Positions 34,444 through 42,682 of a DNA stretch of 64,000 bases are shown piece by piece; within the stretch, counting starts at the first letter, position 1, and each line of letters opens with the position of its first letter. Source of the DNA: Sinorhizobium psoraleae (GTDB taxonomy: Bacteria > Pseudomonadota > Alphaproteobacteria > Rhizobiales > Rhizobiaceae); the NCBI RefSeq assembly GCF_013283645.1, contig NZ_JABEKV010000001.1, forward strand, positions 1,356,577-1,420,576. The letters run 5' to 3'. The notes below the pieces were generated by a model. It worked only from the letters and a program-made list of their open reading frames with translations, searched no databases and was not told where the DNA came from. The position numbers and the translations under genes are program-made.

Positions 34444-34459
34444 ACATTCTATACATTCT
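34444..34459. promoter_or_regulatory. Direct repeat ACATTCT-N2-ACATTCT in the regulator/BKACE intergenic region
   Basis: Two exact heptamers 9 bp apart in the 108-bp space between the divergent BKACE and AraC-family genes. AraC proteins often bind such half-site pairs. No experimental site is known to me; this is a candidate operator only. Confidence 0.4.
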
Positions 34460-34484
34460 CGGAAGTTCGGGAGGAAGTTTCACA

Positions 34485-35456
34485 ATGGATCAATCCGTTT
34501 CGCAGTCGCAGCATGTGGATCTGCTTGTCCTCCCGGAGACGAACCTGATCCTCGTCGCCTCGGTCATCGAGCCGCTGCGGGCTGCCAACCGCATTGCCGG
34601 ACACGCGCTTTACACCTGGACAATCTTCAGTCCGGACGGCGAAGCAATCGAGACCAAGAGCGGCATCCCGATCCCCGTCGCCGGGCCCTTCCGGCCCCAG
34701 CGCGAGACGGCGCCGCTCTTCGTGCTGTCGAGCTACAGCTGGGAGCGCAGCGCCACCTCGCAACTCAGGATGCTGCTCTCGCAAACGGCGCGGCATCGGG
34801 AAGTCATGGCCGGGATCGAATCCGGCTCCTGGCTGCTCGCCGAGACCAGCCTGCTCGACAATTTTTCCGCCACCACCCATTGGGAGGACTTCGAGGATTT
34901 CGCCGCGGCCTATCCGCAGGTGACCATGGTGCGCGAGCGTTTCGTCATCGACGGCAAACGCATCACCACCGGCGGCTCGCTGCCGACGCTCGATCTGATG
35001 CTCGAACTGATCCGTCGTGCGCACGGCTATTCGCTGGCGCTCGAAGTCTCCCGCCTCTTTATCTACGAGCAGGAGCGCACGCGCGGCGATCTGCTGCAGG
35101 TGCCGGCGATCGGCAATATGCGCATTCTCGATGCCCGCGTCGGTGCGGCGGTCAAGCTGATGGCCGAGACGGTCGAGGCGCCGCTGACGCTCGCGCGCCT
35201 CGCACGCCGTGTCGGCGTCAGCGCCCGGCATCTGCAGGACCTCTTCAAGGAGGCGATGGGTGTGGCTCCGCACGAGCATTATCTCGCTCTCCGCCTCAAT
35301 GCCGCGCGCCGCAAGGTGATCGAGACGCGGATGGAGTTTGCGGACATCGCCGCGATCGCCGGGTTCAATTCCTCGTCCTCGTTCTCACGCAGCTACCGCG
35401 CCCACTATCGCGAGAGCCCCAGCGAAACGCGCCGGCGCCTGAAGCTCAAGATTTGA
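34485..35456 (+). CDS. GlxA/AraC-family transcriptional regulator, CdhR-like (carnitine regulator)
   Basis: A 323-residue regulator: an N-terminal DJ-1/PfpI-like amidotransferase domain (residues ~10-190, with VDLLVLPETNLILVASVIEP and FVIDGKRITTGGSLPTLDLM) plus a C-terminal AraC HTH pair (LTLARLARRVGVSARHLQDL and FADIAAIAGFNSSSSFSRSY). This architecture is that of GbdR and CdhR, the betaine and carnitine activators of Pseudomonas. Divergence from the carnitine genes supports a carnitine-sensing role. The ATG at 34485, with GGAGG upstream, is chosen although the frame is open much further. Confidence 0.88.
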   Translation: MDQSVSQSQHVDLLVLPETNLILVASVIEPLRAANRIAGHALYTWTIFSPDGEAIETKSGIPIPVAGPFRPQRETAPLFVLSSYSWERSATSQLRMLLSQTARHREVMAGIESGSWLLAETSLLDNFSATTHWEDFEDFAAAYPQVTMVRERFVIDGKRITTGGSLPTLDLMLELIRRAHGYSLALEVSRLFIYEQERTRGDLLQVPAIGNMRILDARVGAAVKLMAETVEAPLTLARLARRVGVSARHLQDLFKEAMGVAPHEHYLALRLNAARRKVIETRMEFADIAAIAGFNSSSSFSRSYRAHYRESPSETRRRLKLKI

Positions 35457-35539
35457 CCGGCAGCTTCAGGTCTTGATACACCCGGCGCCGGATCAGCGAG
35501 TCGGATCAGCGGCTTGTAGCGGCCGCGTACCAAGGTGAT

Positions 35540-36781
35540 TCAAGTGCGGGCGGCTCCGCTTTTCATCATCCTGAACATGGCTTCGCCGGCCTGGGCCCAA
35601 AGCGCCTTTCGCGGCCAGACGAGGGTCAGGGATTGTTTGTAGGCGGGGGCGAGGCGGATCATCGCGGGCGGGCGATGGACGCGTGCGAGCGAGCTTTCCG
35701 GCAATATCGAGAGATAACCGTGATGGCTGACCAGATTGATGATCACCGGGATGGAGTCAACCTCGATCAGGGTGACGCGCCGGCGCTCGCTTTCACTGAG
35801 CGTGTCTTCCAGAAAGCGCGTCGCCTCGCGCCTCAGGCCGCTCTTGGCGCTTGGAACGGCGATCGGCGTGGTGCAGAGCAGATGGGCGAAGTCGCCGCTG
35901 ATTTCGGACAATGTTGCCGCGGCGCCTGCGAGCGCCAGCGGCGTCTCCGACACGAGCCGGCCTTCGAATTCAGTCGGAAAGTCGGCGACGTCGAGGAGCG
36001 CGGCATCGAAGCGCCGGCTCTTCAGTCCGGCGATGAGTTCATCCGCAGTCGTGCTTGAAATGAAGAGGTGCTGGCGAGGGCGGGCCGCATGCCAGGCGGC
36101 CGTCAGCGCCGCCAGCATGCGCGCGATCTCGCTCTCGGGACCGAGCGGCATCACCGCACCGAGACGCCATGTCGTCGCGTCGCGGCGAAAGCGGTCGTCC
36201 GATGCGCGCATCAGGCGTCCCCAGGATTGAAGCAGCTTTTCCACGAGCGGGATGACGGCAAGCGCTTCCTCGGTGCAGACCATCCCATGATAAGCGCGCT
36301 CGAACAGCCGGTAACCGAGATGGCGTTCGAGGCCCGCCATCTGACGCGTGAGCTGGGGTTGGCCGAGACCGAGCATCCGCGCGACGGATCGTATGCTGCC
36401 GTTGCGGGCGATCTTCACGAAACGATCAAGCGCGGCCAGGCTAACCGGAGGAATTAAGCCTGTCCTCTGGCGCTCATGGCTCCCCACAAGAAGCCTTGCG
36501 GTTTCCGCTGCCTCTGCGATTTCCGCGATGCGTGCCTGGGCCTCGAGCGTCGGCACGAGCATGGCGCCTTCGCGGCGGAGCAGCGGCACGGAAATTGTCT
36601 GCTCGAAGCGCCGTACGGCGGCGCTGACACTCGACGGCGGGCGTCCGCTGTGTTTTGCCGCACGCCGTATGCCGCCTTCACGCAGCGTCGCGTCGACAAG
36701 GACGATCGTCGCAATATCCACGATATCTACCCACGCTTCGAACAGGGATGTCGATCTGCCCTGTTCGGATTTCGGCATCAT
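35540..36781 (-). CDS. LysR-family regulator with two N-terminal helix-turn-helix domains
   Basis: At 413 residues it is about 100 longer than a standard LysR. Two HTH-like regions are visible: residues ~24-80 (VDATLREGGIRRAAKHSGRP, then AVRRFEQTISVPLLRREGAM) and ~113-172 (LDRFVKIARNGSIRSVARML, then QMAGLERHLGYRLFERAYHG). The effector domain follows from about 195. Both look like winged LysR HTHs, so this is a tandem-HTH protein. It is divergent, 74 bp away, from the ergothionase-like operon and is its likely regulator. A second ATG (36778) is equally usable. Confidence 0.85.
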   Translation of the reverse strand: MMPKSEQGRSTSLFEAWVDIVDIATIVLVDATLREGGIRRAAKHSGRPPSSVSAAVRRFEQTISVPLLRREGAMLVPTLEAQARIAEIAEAAETARLLVGSHERQRTGLIPPVSLAALDRFVKIARNGSIRSVARMLGLGQPQLTRQMAGLERHLGYRLFERAYHGMVCTEEALAVIPLVEKLLQSWGRLMRASDDRFRRDATTWRLGAVMPLGPESEIARMLAALTAAWHAARPRQHLFISSTTADELIAGLKSRRFDAALLDVADFPTEFEGRLVSETPLALAGAAATLSEISGDFAHLLCTTPIAVPSAKSGLRREATRFLEDTLSESERRRVTLIEVDSIPVIINLVSHHGYLSILPESSLARVHRPPAMIRLAPAYKQSLTLVWPRKALWAQAGEAMFRMMKSGAART

Positions 36782-36855
36782 TCGTTCCGAATTTGGGATA
36801 TATCACGCATTGGCACTGTGCGCATAGCATGCTCGCAAAAGAGGTTCGTTCCGGC

Positions 36856-38394
36856 ATGCTGCAATCGGTCAAGACCATCGTCCTGTGCGGAAAACCGCTC
36901 GACTTCGGGGTACTCGAAGAGATCGGCGTCGGGTTGGCGCGGCCGGTCGCCGACGATAGCGGCATGGAGCGGGTTGCCGCCGCCCACAAGGTGGTTGCCG
37001 ACCGCGTCGCCATGGGGTTGCCGGTCTATGGCTCCAACACCGGCGTCGGTTCGATGAAGGACCGCCTCTGGACGGCCGACGATCTCGCCGAATTCAACAC
37101 GTCGCTTGTGCGCGCCCATCACTTCGGCACGGGCGAATTCTTTGCCGCGCCGATCATCCGCAAGGCGATCGCCATCCGCGTGAACACCGCGATGCGCGGG
37201 CATACCGGATGCAGCCCCGAACTTATCAACGCCTTCCTCGCGCTTCTGGAGCGCGGAATCGTTCCGGCTGTGCGCCGCCACGGCTCGATGGGCTGCGCCG
37301 ACATCGGGCTGATGGGGCAGGTGGCCTCAGTATTGACCGGTGTCGGCGACGCCTATTTCAACGGCCAGCTCATGACGGCCGAATCGGCGTTGAAAGAAGC
37401 GGGGCTGAGCCCTTTCGTCATGCGGCCGCGCGATGCGCTGGCCGCGCTGAGCGTCAATGCGATCTCCTATGCGGCCGCCGCAGATGTCCTGCGCGAGGCG
37501 GCGGCGGCGATCCGCGTCCTGCTCGTCACCGGCGTCATGTCGTCGCGCGCGCTCGGCGCCTCCGCCGATCCCTGGCTCGTTGCGGCGACGCTTTCGACCC
37601 GCGGCGAAGCGCTTGTCGGGTCCTGGCTCTACGGCCAGTCGGGCATCGCCGATTGGCCGCTGCCGACCGCGATCCACGATCCGTTGAGCCTTCGCATGAC
37701 CGCCCAGGTCTTTGGCGCGGTCGTCGATACCCTGCTGGTGGCCGCCGGCCGGCTTGTCGAGGCAACCTATCTCTCGGATGACAACCCGGTGGTGCTTGGG
37801 GGGCAGGTGCATTCATCCGGCGCTTCCCTGCCATTGACGACGACGCTCTATATCGAGGCGGCGCAGGTCGCCTTCTCGCATGTGGCGCGCAATGTCTTGA
37901 ACCGCTGTATCCTGCTTTCCAACGGCGGGCGGCGCAATCTCTCGGTCAATCTCGTCGCGCCCGGGGAGGTCGCCACGGGGCTTGGGCCGTTGATGAAGCT
38001 CGCGGTCGAGCTCTATATGCGCGTCCAGTCACTCGCCGTTCCCTTGTCCGCCCAATCGATCGTCGTCGCCGGAGGGCTGGAAGAGGAGGCGACCTTCCTG
38101 CCGCTGATTGTCGAGCGCATGGAAACGCAGGTCCGCGATCTCAGGCAGCTCGCGGCAATCGAGGCGATGCTGTCGGCGCAGGCGATGGATCTCGTCGGCG
38201 ACGAGCCGTGGGGCGTCGTCAAGCTGGCCTACGATCGCACTCGCACGGTCAGCCCGATCTACCTCAAGGACCGGCCGCTTTCGAAGGAGATCGAAGCGCT
38301 GCAGGCGGCGTTCACTGATCACGACCTGTCGCGCGCTTTCGTCGAGACGGCGCCGATGCCGGAATTCGACGACTTTTTTGCGCTGGCCAAATAA
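36856..38394 (+). CDS. HAL/PAL-superfamily lyase lacking the MIO tripeptide; probable ergothionase (ergothioneine trimethylamine-lyase)
   Basis: A 512-residue member of the histidine/aromatic ammonia-lyase fold (VYGSNTGVG with Tyr58; LSVNAISYAAAADVLREAAA; YLSDDNPVV). The position of the Ala-Ser-Gly that forms the MIO electrophile in real ammonia-lyases reads Cys147-Ala148-Asp149 (HGSMGCADIGLMGQ, codons 37294-37302), so MIO cannot form by the known route. Ergothionases, which eliminate trimethylamine from ergothioneine to give thiourocanate, are MIO-free members of this fold. The downstream genes encode the remaining steps of that pathway. Start at 36856 fits AAGAGG upstream; ATG 36829 lacks a site. 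First gene of the operon. Confidence 0.82.
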   Translation: MLQSVKTIVLCGKPLDFGVLEEIGVGLARPVADDSGMERVAAAHKVVADRVAMGLPVYGSNTGVGSMKDRLWTADDLAEFNTSLVRAHHFGTGEFFAAPIIRKAIAIRVNTAMRGHTGCSPELINAFLALLERGIVPAVRRHGSMGCADIGLMGQVASVLTGVGDAYFNGQLMTAESALKEAGLSPFVMRPRDALAALSVNAISYAAAADVLREAAAAIRVLLVTGVMSSRALGASADPWLVAATLSTRGEALVGSWLYGQSGIADWPLPTAIHDPLSLRMTAQVFGAVVDTLLVAAGRLVEATYLSDDNPVVLGGQVHSSGASLPLTTTLYIEAAQVAFSHVARNVLNRCILLSNGGRRNLSVNLVAPGEVATGLGPLMKLAVELYMRVQSLAVPLSAQSIVVAGGLEEEATFLPLIVERMETQVRDLRQLAAIEAMLSAQAMDLVGDEPWGVVKLAYDRTRTVSPIYLKDRPLSKEIEALQAAFTDHDLSRAFVETAPMPEFDDFFALAK

Positions 38395-38425
38395 GCGGGC
38401 AGAGTGAACGGGAAGGGAAAGAGCA

Positions 38426-39808
38426 ATGTCCGATTTCGATCTCGTTCTGAAAGGCACCGTCGTCCTGCCGCACCGTATCGTCGAGGGCGGACACGTGGCG
38501 GTCCGCGACGGCAAGGTCGTGCATGTCGGGCAGGGCGCTGCACCGGCGGCTCGCGAACGGCACGACCTCGGCAAGGCGCTGATCCTGCCCGGCGCGATCG
38601 ATGCCCAGGTGCATTCGCTGTCGCAGAAGAATCAGGAAGACTTCATCTGGTCGACGCGCTCGGCTGCCGCTGGTGGGGTGACGACGATTGTCGACATGCC
38701 CTACGACGAGGGCAATCTCGTCTCATCGGCGGAAGCGGTCAGGCGCAAGATCGCCCATGCCGCTCCGCGGGCCCGCGTCGACTTTGCGCTCTATGGCACC
38801 ATTGATCCCGAGGAGGGACCGTCACGGATCGGCGAGATGGTGGAGGCAGGTGTTGCCGCCTTCAAGTTCTCGACATTTGGAACGGACCCGAAACGTTTTC
38901 CGCGAATTCCTGCCGCGCTATTGGAAGAGTGCTTCCGGGCTATCGCTCCGACGGGACTGACCGCCGGCGTTCACAATGAGGATGATGAGGCGGTGCGGGC
39001 CGCGATCGATAAGGTCAAGGCAGCAGGGATCACGGACTATCGGGCGCATGGGCTTTCGCGTCCGCCTCTGACGGAGCTGCTTGCCACCAACCAGATCTAT
39101 GAAACGGGGGCGGCAACTGGCTGCCCAGCACATGTGGTGCATTGCTCGCTCGGGCGTGGCTACGAAATCGCTGCCGCCTACCGGGCGCTGGGTCATGCGG
39201 CGACGATCGAGTGCTGTATTCACTATCTGACGCTGGACGAGGAAAACGACGTGCGCCGCCTCGGCGGCAAGGCCAAGATCAACCCGCCGATCCGGCCGCG
39301 CGCGGAGGTGGAAAAACTCTGGCGGCATGTGGCTGGCGGCAATGTCACTCTGGTTTCGACCGATCATGTGAGCTGGTCGGAGGATCGCAAGACCAATCCG
39401 GATATGCTCGCCAACGCCTCCGGAGTGCCGGGCCTTGAGGTGATGGTGCCGCTTTTCGTCAAGGGTGCGCTGGAGCGCGGCATTCCGCTGACGCGCGCCG
39501 CCGAGCTTATGGCGCTCAACCCCGCACGGCACTTCCACCTCGACCATTGCAAGGGGGCACTCGAAGCCGGCAAGGATGCCGATATCATCGTCATGACGCC
39601 GGAATCCTATGTCTATGATGCGGCCGAAAGCGGTAACAATGTCGTCGGCTGGTCGCCCTATAACGGTATCCGCCTGCCGTGGCGGGTCTCCGCCACCTAT
39701 CTGCGCGGCCGGCTCGCCTTCGATGGCAGCCGGGTCGTGGCCGAGCCCGGTACCGGAGCGTTCGTGCGGCCGTTGCCGAGCCTGCCACTTCAGGAGGCGC
39801 GGCAATGA
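38426..39808 (+). CDS. Amidohydrolase, dihydropyrimidinase/hydantoinase type; probable hydantoin-5-propionate hydantoinase
   Basis: A 460-residue cyclic amidohydrolase. Metal-site residues: Asp59-x-Gln61-x-His63 (PGAIDAQVHS, where most members have HxH), carbamylated Lys147 (AAFKFSTFG), His183 (GVHNEDDE), His239 (HVVHCSLGRG) and Asp313 (VSTDHVSWSED). Gln for the first His is known in some dihydroorotase-like proteins but departs from D-hydantoinases. In the proposed pathway it opens hydantoin-5-propionate to N-carbamoylglutamate. It lies 31 bp after the lyase gene with GGGAAGGGAAAG upstream, and its stop overlaps the next start (ATGA). Confidence 0.82.
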   Translation: MSDFDLVLKGTVVLPHRIVEGGHVAVRDGKVVHVGQGAAPAARERHDLGKALILPGAIDAQVHSLSQKNQEDFIWSTRSAAAGGVTTIVDMPYDEGNLVSSAEAVRRKIAHAAPRARVDFALYGTIDPEEGPSRIGEMVEAGVAAFKFSTFGTDPKRFPRIPAALLEECFRAIAPTGLTAGVHNEDDEAVRAAIDKVKAAGITDYRAHGLSRPPLTELLATNQIYETGAATGCPAHVVHCSLGRGYEIAAAYRALGHAATIECCIHYLTLDEENDVRRLGGKAKINPPIRPRAEVEKLWRHVAGGNVTLVSTDHVSWSEDRKTNPDMLANASGVPGLEVMVPLFVKGALERGIPLTRAAELMALNPARHFHLDHCKGALEAGKDADIIVMTPESYVYDAAESGNNVVGWSPYNGIRLPWRVSATYLRGRLAFDGSRVVAEPGTGAFVRPLPSLPLQEARQ

Positions 39809-41073
39809 CCGCAACGCAAACCAATCTGCCGATCGATGCGCGGCGCATCGCCGAGATCGTCAAAGGGCTCGCGCGTATCACCGAGCCCGATCGCCCCTAT
39901 ACCCGGCGGGCCTTCACCCCGCTCTTCCTCGAAGGTCGTGCCTTCCTCGAAGAGCACTTCAGGGCGGCGGGCCTCGACACGAGGATCGATGCGGCCGGTA
40001 ACCTCATCGGCCGGCGCAAGGGCCGCAAGCCGGCACTCGGCACGATCATGCTCGGCTCGCATTCCGACACGGTGCCGGAGGGCGGCCGCTTCGACGGGAT
40101 CGCCGGCGTCGCAGCGGCGCTCGAAGTAGCGCGATCGCTCGCGGATGCCGGCATCGAGCTCGATCATGATCTGGAGATCGTTGATTTCCTTGCCGAGGAG
40201 GTGTCGATCTTCGGCGTTTCCTGCGTCGGCAGCCGCGGCATGGCCGGGCTTATTCCGGATGGCTGGCTGAGCCGCACTCACGACGAGCTGACGCTCCGCC
40301 AGGGTATCGTCGAGGCCGGCGGCGATCCTTCCCGTCTGCCGTCGTTGAAGCGGTCCGACATCAAGGCGTTTCTGGAGCTGCACATCGAACAGGGGCCGGT
40401 GCTCGAGGCCGAGCGCCTCGATATCGGCGTCGTAACGGCAATCTCCGGCATCACCCGCATCGAGATCATCGTCGAGGGGCAGGCGGATCATGCGGGCACG
40501 ACCCCGATGGGCCGCCGCCGCGATGCGCTGGTCGCCGCCTCGCGGCTTGTGCTCGAGATCGAGAAGCTCGGCTTTGCCCATGCTGCAGGCGAGGGCCACT
40601 TCACCGCGACCGTCGGCGAATTCGAGATCGAACCCAATGCCGCCAATGTCGTGCCCTCGCGGGCACGGCTCTTGATCGATGCCCGCGCGGAACTGAGGTC
40701 GCAGATGGAGGTGTTCATCAGCGACATCGAGGCGCTTGCCGCCCGCATCGCCGAGGAAACCGGCGTCGCGATCACGCCGCCGAAGGTGATCTCCGACAAT
40801 CACCCGACACCCGGAGACCCCTGGGTTCTTGCGACGCTGGAAGCGGCCTGTGGGCGCGTCGGCGCTCGACATCGGCTGATGGCTTCCGGCGCCGGACACG
40901 ACACGGCATGGATGGGCCGGATAACGAAGGCCGCGATGATCTTCATTCCCTGTCGCGACGGCCGGTCGCATGCGCCCGAGGAATGGGCGGAGAATGACGA
41001 CATCGCGCTTGGCGCGGCCGTGCTGTTCGAGGCCGTGCGACGGCTCGACGGGCAATTGCAGGAGAAGACGTAG
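39805..41073 (+). CDS. M20-family N-carbamoyl-amino-acid amidohydrolase; probable N-carbamoylglutamate amidase
   Basis: A 422-residue HyuC/AllC-type metal-dependent hydrolase. Seen: metal ligands in GSHSDTVPEGGRFDGIAGV, the acidic pair FLAEEVS, ELHIEQGPVLE, the dimer-domain substrate motif QADHAGTTPMGRRRDA and the C-terminal His in GRSHAPEEW. The family hydrolyses N-carbamoyl-L-amino acids to amino acid, CO2 and ammonia. Next to a hydantoinase and a DUF917 gene, N-carbamoyl-L-glutamate is the expected substrate, giving glutamate as pathway end product. AGGAGGC precedes the ATG at 39805; the frame is open further upstream but overlaps the hydantoinase gene. Confidence 0.88.
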   Translation: MTATQTNLPIDARRIAEIVKGLARITEPDRPYTRRAFTPLFLEGRAFLEEHFRAAGLDTRIDAAGNLIGRRKGRKPALGTIMLGSHSDTVPEGGRFDGIAGVAAALEVARSLADAGIELDHDLEIVDFLAEEVSIFGVSCVGSRGMAGLIPDGWLSRTHDELTLRQGIVEAGGDPSRLPSLKRSDIKAFLELHIEQGPVLEAERLDIGVVTAISGITRIEIIVEGQADHAGTTPMGRRRDALVAASRLVLEIEKLGFAHAAGEGHFTATVGEFEIEPNAANVVPSRARLLIDARAELRSQMEVFISDIEALAARIAEETGVAITPPKVISDNHPTPGDPWVLATLEAACGRVGARHRLMASGAGHDTAWMGRITKAAMIFIPCRDGRSHAPEEWAENDDIALGAAVLFEAVRRLDGQLQEKT

Positions 41074-42171
41074 ATGGGCCGGATACTGACGGAAAAGGAT
41101 GTCGAGGCGGCGGTCAAGGGCGGTTCCGTCTATGCTGCGGGCGGCGGCGGCTGGGCCGATCACGGGCGCATGCTCGGATATGCGGCCGTTTCGATCGGCA
41201 AACCGGAACTGGTTTCGATCAACGAGCTGGAGCCGGACGACTGGGTGGCGACCGCCGCTGCAATCGGCGCGCCGGCTTCGACGACGCCGTGGGAGATGCG
41301 CGGCGTCGATTACGTGAAGGCGGTGGAACTGCTTCAGGAGGCGCTCGGTGAAAAACTCACCGGCCTGATCGTCGGGCAGAACGGCAAATCCTCGACGCTG
41401 AATGGCTGGTTGCCCTCGGCGATCCTCGGAACCAAGGTGGTGGATGCCGTCGGCGATATCCGCGCCCATCCGACGGGAGATATGGGGTCGATCGGCCTTG
41501 CCGGTTCGCCCGAACCGATGATCCAGACGGCGGTCGGGGGAAACCGTGAGGAGAACCGCTATATCGAGCTCGTGGTCCGGGGTGCGACGGCAAAGGTGTC
41601 GCCGATCCTGAGGACCGCGGCAGACATGTCAGGCGGCTTCATCGCCTCCTGCCGCAATCCTGTCCACGCGTCCTACGTCAAGGCCAATGCCGCGCTCGGC
41701 GGCATTTCCATGGCGCTGACTCTGGGAGAGGCGATTATCGCTGCGGAAGGCAAGGGCGGCAGCGCCGTAATCGATGCGATCGCAAATACCACCAACGGCT
41801 CCATTCTTGCCGAGGGAACGATCACGGATAAATCCGTCGTCTATACCAAGGAGGCCTTCGACATCGGCACGGTCACGCTCGGGAGGGGCGATGACTCAAC
41901 GGTACTTCATGTAATGAACGAGTACATGGCCGTGGAAACGCCGGACGGTGCGCGCCTTGCGACCTTCCCGGACGTCATCACCACGCTGTCGCCGGAGGGT
42001 GAACCTTTAAGCGTCGGGCAGTTGCAGGTGGGCATGACGGTCTTCGTGCTGCATGTGCCGAAGTCGGTGATCCCGCTCGCCTCCAGCGTACTCGACCCGT
42101 CCGTCTATCCGTCGGTCGAAAAGGCGATGGGGATCGATATTGCACGCTACGCCCTGGCGGGGAAGCGTTGA
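41074..42171 (+). CDS. DUF917 protein; probable thiohydantoin (or S-methyl-thiohydantoin) desulfurase
   Basis: A 365-residue DUF917 protein with family blocks GGSVYAAGGGGWADHG, INELEPDDWVATAAAIGAPA, TPWEMRGVDYVKAVELLQEA and GAAVTL-type C-terminal folds. DUF917 has been renamed for S-methyl-thiohydantoin desulfurase activity, the step that replaces sulfur by oxygen on the thiohydantoin ring. Here it would convert 3-(5-oxo-2-thioxoimidazolidin-4-yl)propionate to hydantoin-5-propionate with release of sulfide or methanethiol. The ATG follows the previous stop codon with no gap. The function is inferred from the family name and operon; single-protein DUF917 members are poorly characterised. Confidence 0.8.
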   Translation: MGRILTEKDVEAAVKGGSVYAAGGGGWADHGRMLGYAAVSIGKPELVSINELEPDDWVATAAAIGAPASTTPWEMRGVDYVKAVELLQEALGEKLTGLIVGQNGKSSTLNGWLPSAILGTKVVDAVGDIRAHPTGDMGSIGLAGSPEPMIQTAVGGNREENRYIELVVRGATAKVSPILRTAADMSGGFIASCRNPVHASYVKANAALGGISMALTLGEAIIAAEGKGGSAVIDAIANTTNGSILAEGTITDKSVVYTKEAFDIGTVTLGRGDDSTVLHVMNEYMAVETPDGARLATFPDVITTLSPEGEPLSVGQLQVGMTVFVLHVPKSVIPLASSVLDPSVYPSVEKAMGIDIARYALAGKR

Positions 42172-42183
42172 CGGGAGGGCGAT

Positions 42184-42513
42184 GTGGCGCGCGATACCGG
42201 GCTTGAGGAACTGGTGAAGCAAGACCTCGGCGATCAGCCGGGGCTTTCGGAAAAGCCGATGTTCGGTGGTTTGGCCTTTCTCCTGAACGGCAATTTGCTC
42301 TGCGGCGCCCGCGAGGATGGAATGCTGGTGCGGCTTGGCAAGGGCAACGACCACTGGGCCTTGGCGCTGCCCGGCATCGTGCAGATGGTGATGGGCGAGC
42401 GCCGGATGCACGGCTGGGTGCGCGCCGGGGTGGAGGCCTATGGCGATGATGCTTTGCGTCGGCGCCTGCTGGATGCGGCGCTCAGCTACGTGTTTTCGCT
42501 GCCGCCGAAGTGA
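42184..42513 (+). CDS. TfoX/Sxy N-terminal-domain protein
   Basis: A 109-residue protein matching the TfoX N-terminal domain (KPMFGGLAFLLNGNLLCGAR, MLVRLGKGND, MHGWVRAGVEAYGDD). TfoX regulates competence in gamma-proteobacteria, but small stand-alone versions are widespread with unknown roles. The start is GTG with GGGAGG upstream. It lies 12 bp after the DUF917 gene and before a RIME repeat, inside the ergothionase-like operon; its link to the pathway is unclear and may be accidental. Confidence 0.8.
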   Translation: MARDTGLEELVKQDLGDQPGLSEKPMFGGLAFLLNGNLLCGAREDGMLVRLGKGNDHWALALPGIVQMVMGERRMHGWVRAGVEAYGDDALRRRLLDAALSYVFSLPPK

Positions 42514-42536
42514 ATGAACGAGGGTGTTGTGGTGCG

Positions 42537-42646
42537 CCCCTCATCCGCCTGCCGGCACCTTCTCCCCGCAGGACGGGGAGAAGGGACATGCCTCGCCCTT
42601 CCCGTCCGATCTCCCCGCTCGCGGGGAGAGGGTTAGGGTGAGGGGC
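42537..42646. repeat. RIME-type repeat (copy 6) inside the ergothionase-like operon
   Basis: CCCCTCATCCGCCTGCCGGC with hairpin CCTTCTCCCCGCAGGACGGGGAGAAGG, then CTCCCCGCTCGCGGGGAG and GGTTAGGGTGAGGGG. It separates the TfoX-like and urocanase-like genes; its in-frame reading makes a false N-terminal extension of the latter. Confidence 0.88.
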
Positions 42647-42682
42647 AAAGACACGACCGCCACGCACAAAGGAACGACCGCC

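Noticed and set aside
33588-34484. Long upstream extension of the CdhR-like regulator frame
   Set aside because: It runs antisense through the BKACE gene; family N-terminus and GGAGG site fix the start at 34485.
36856-38394. Annotation as histidine ammonia-lyase (hutH)
   Set aside because: The MIO tripeptide is missing and no hutI gene is near; operon partners are hydantoin enzymes.
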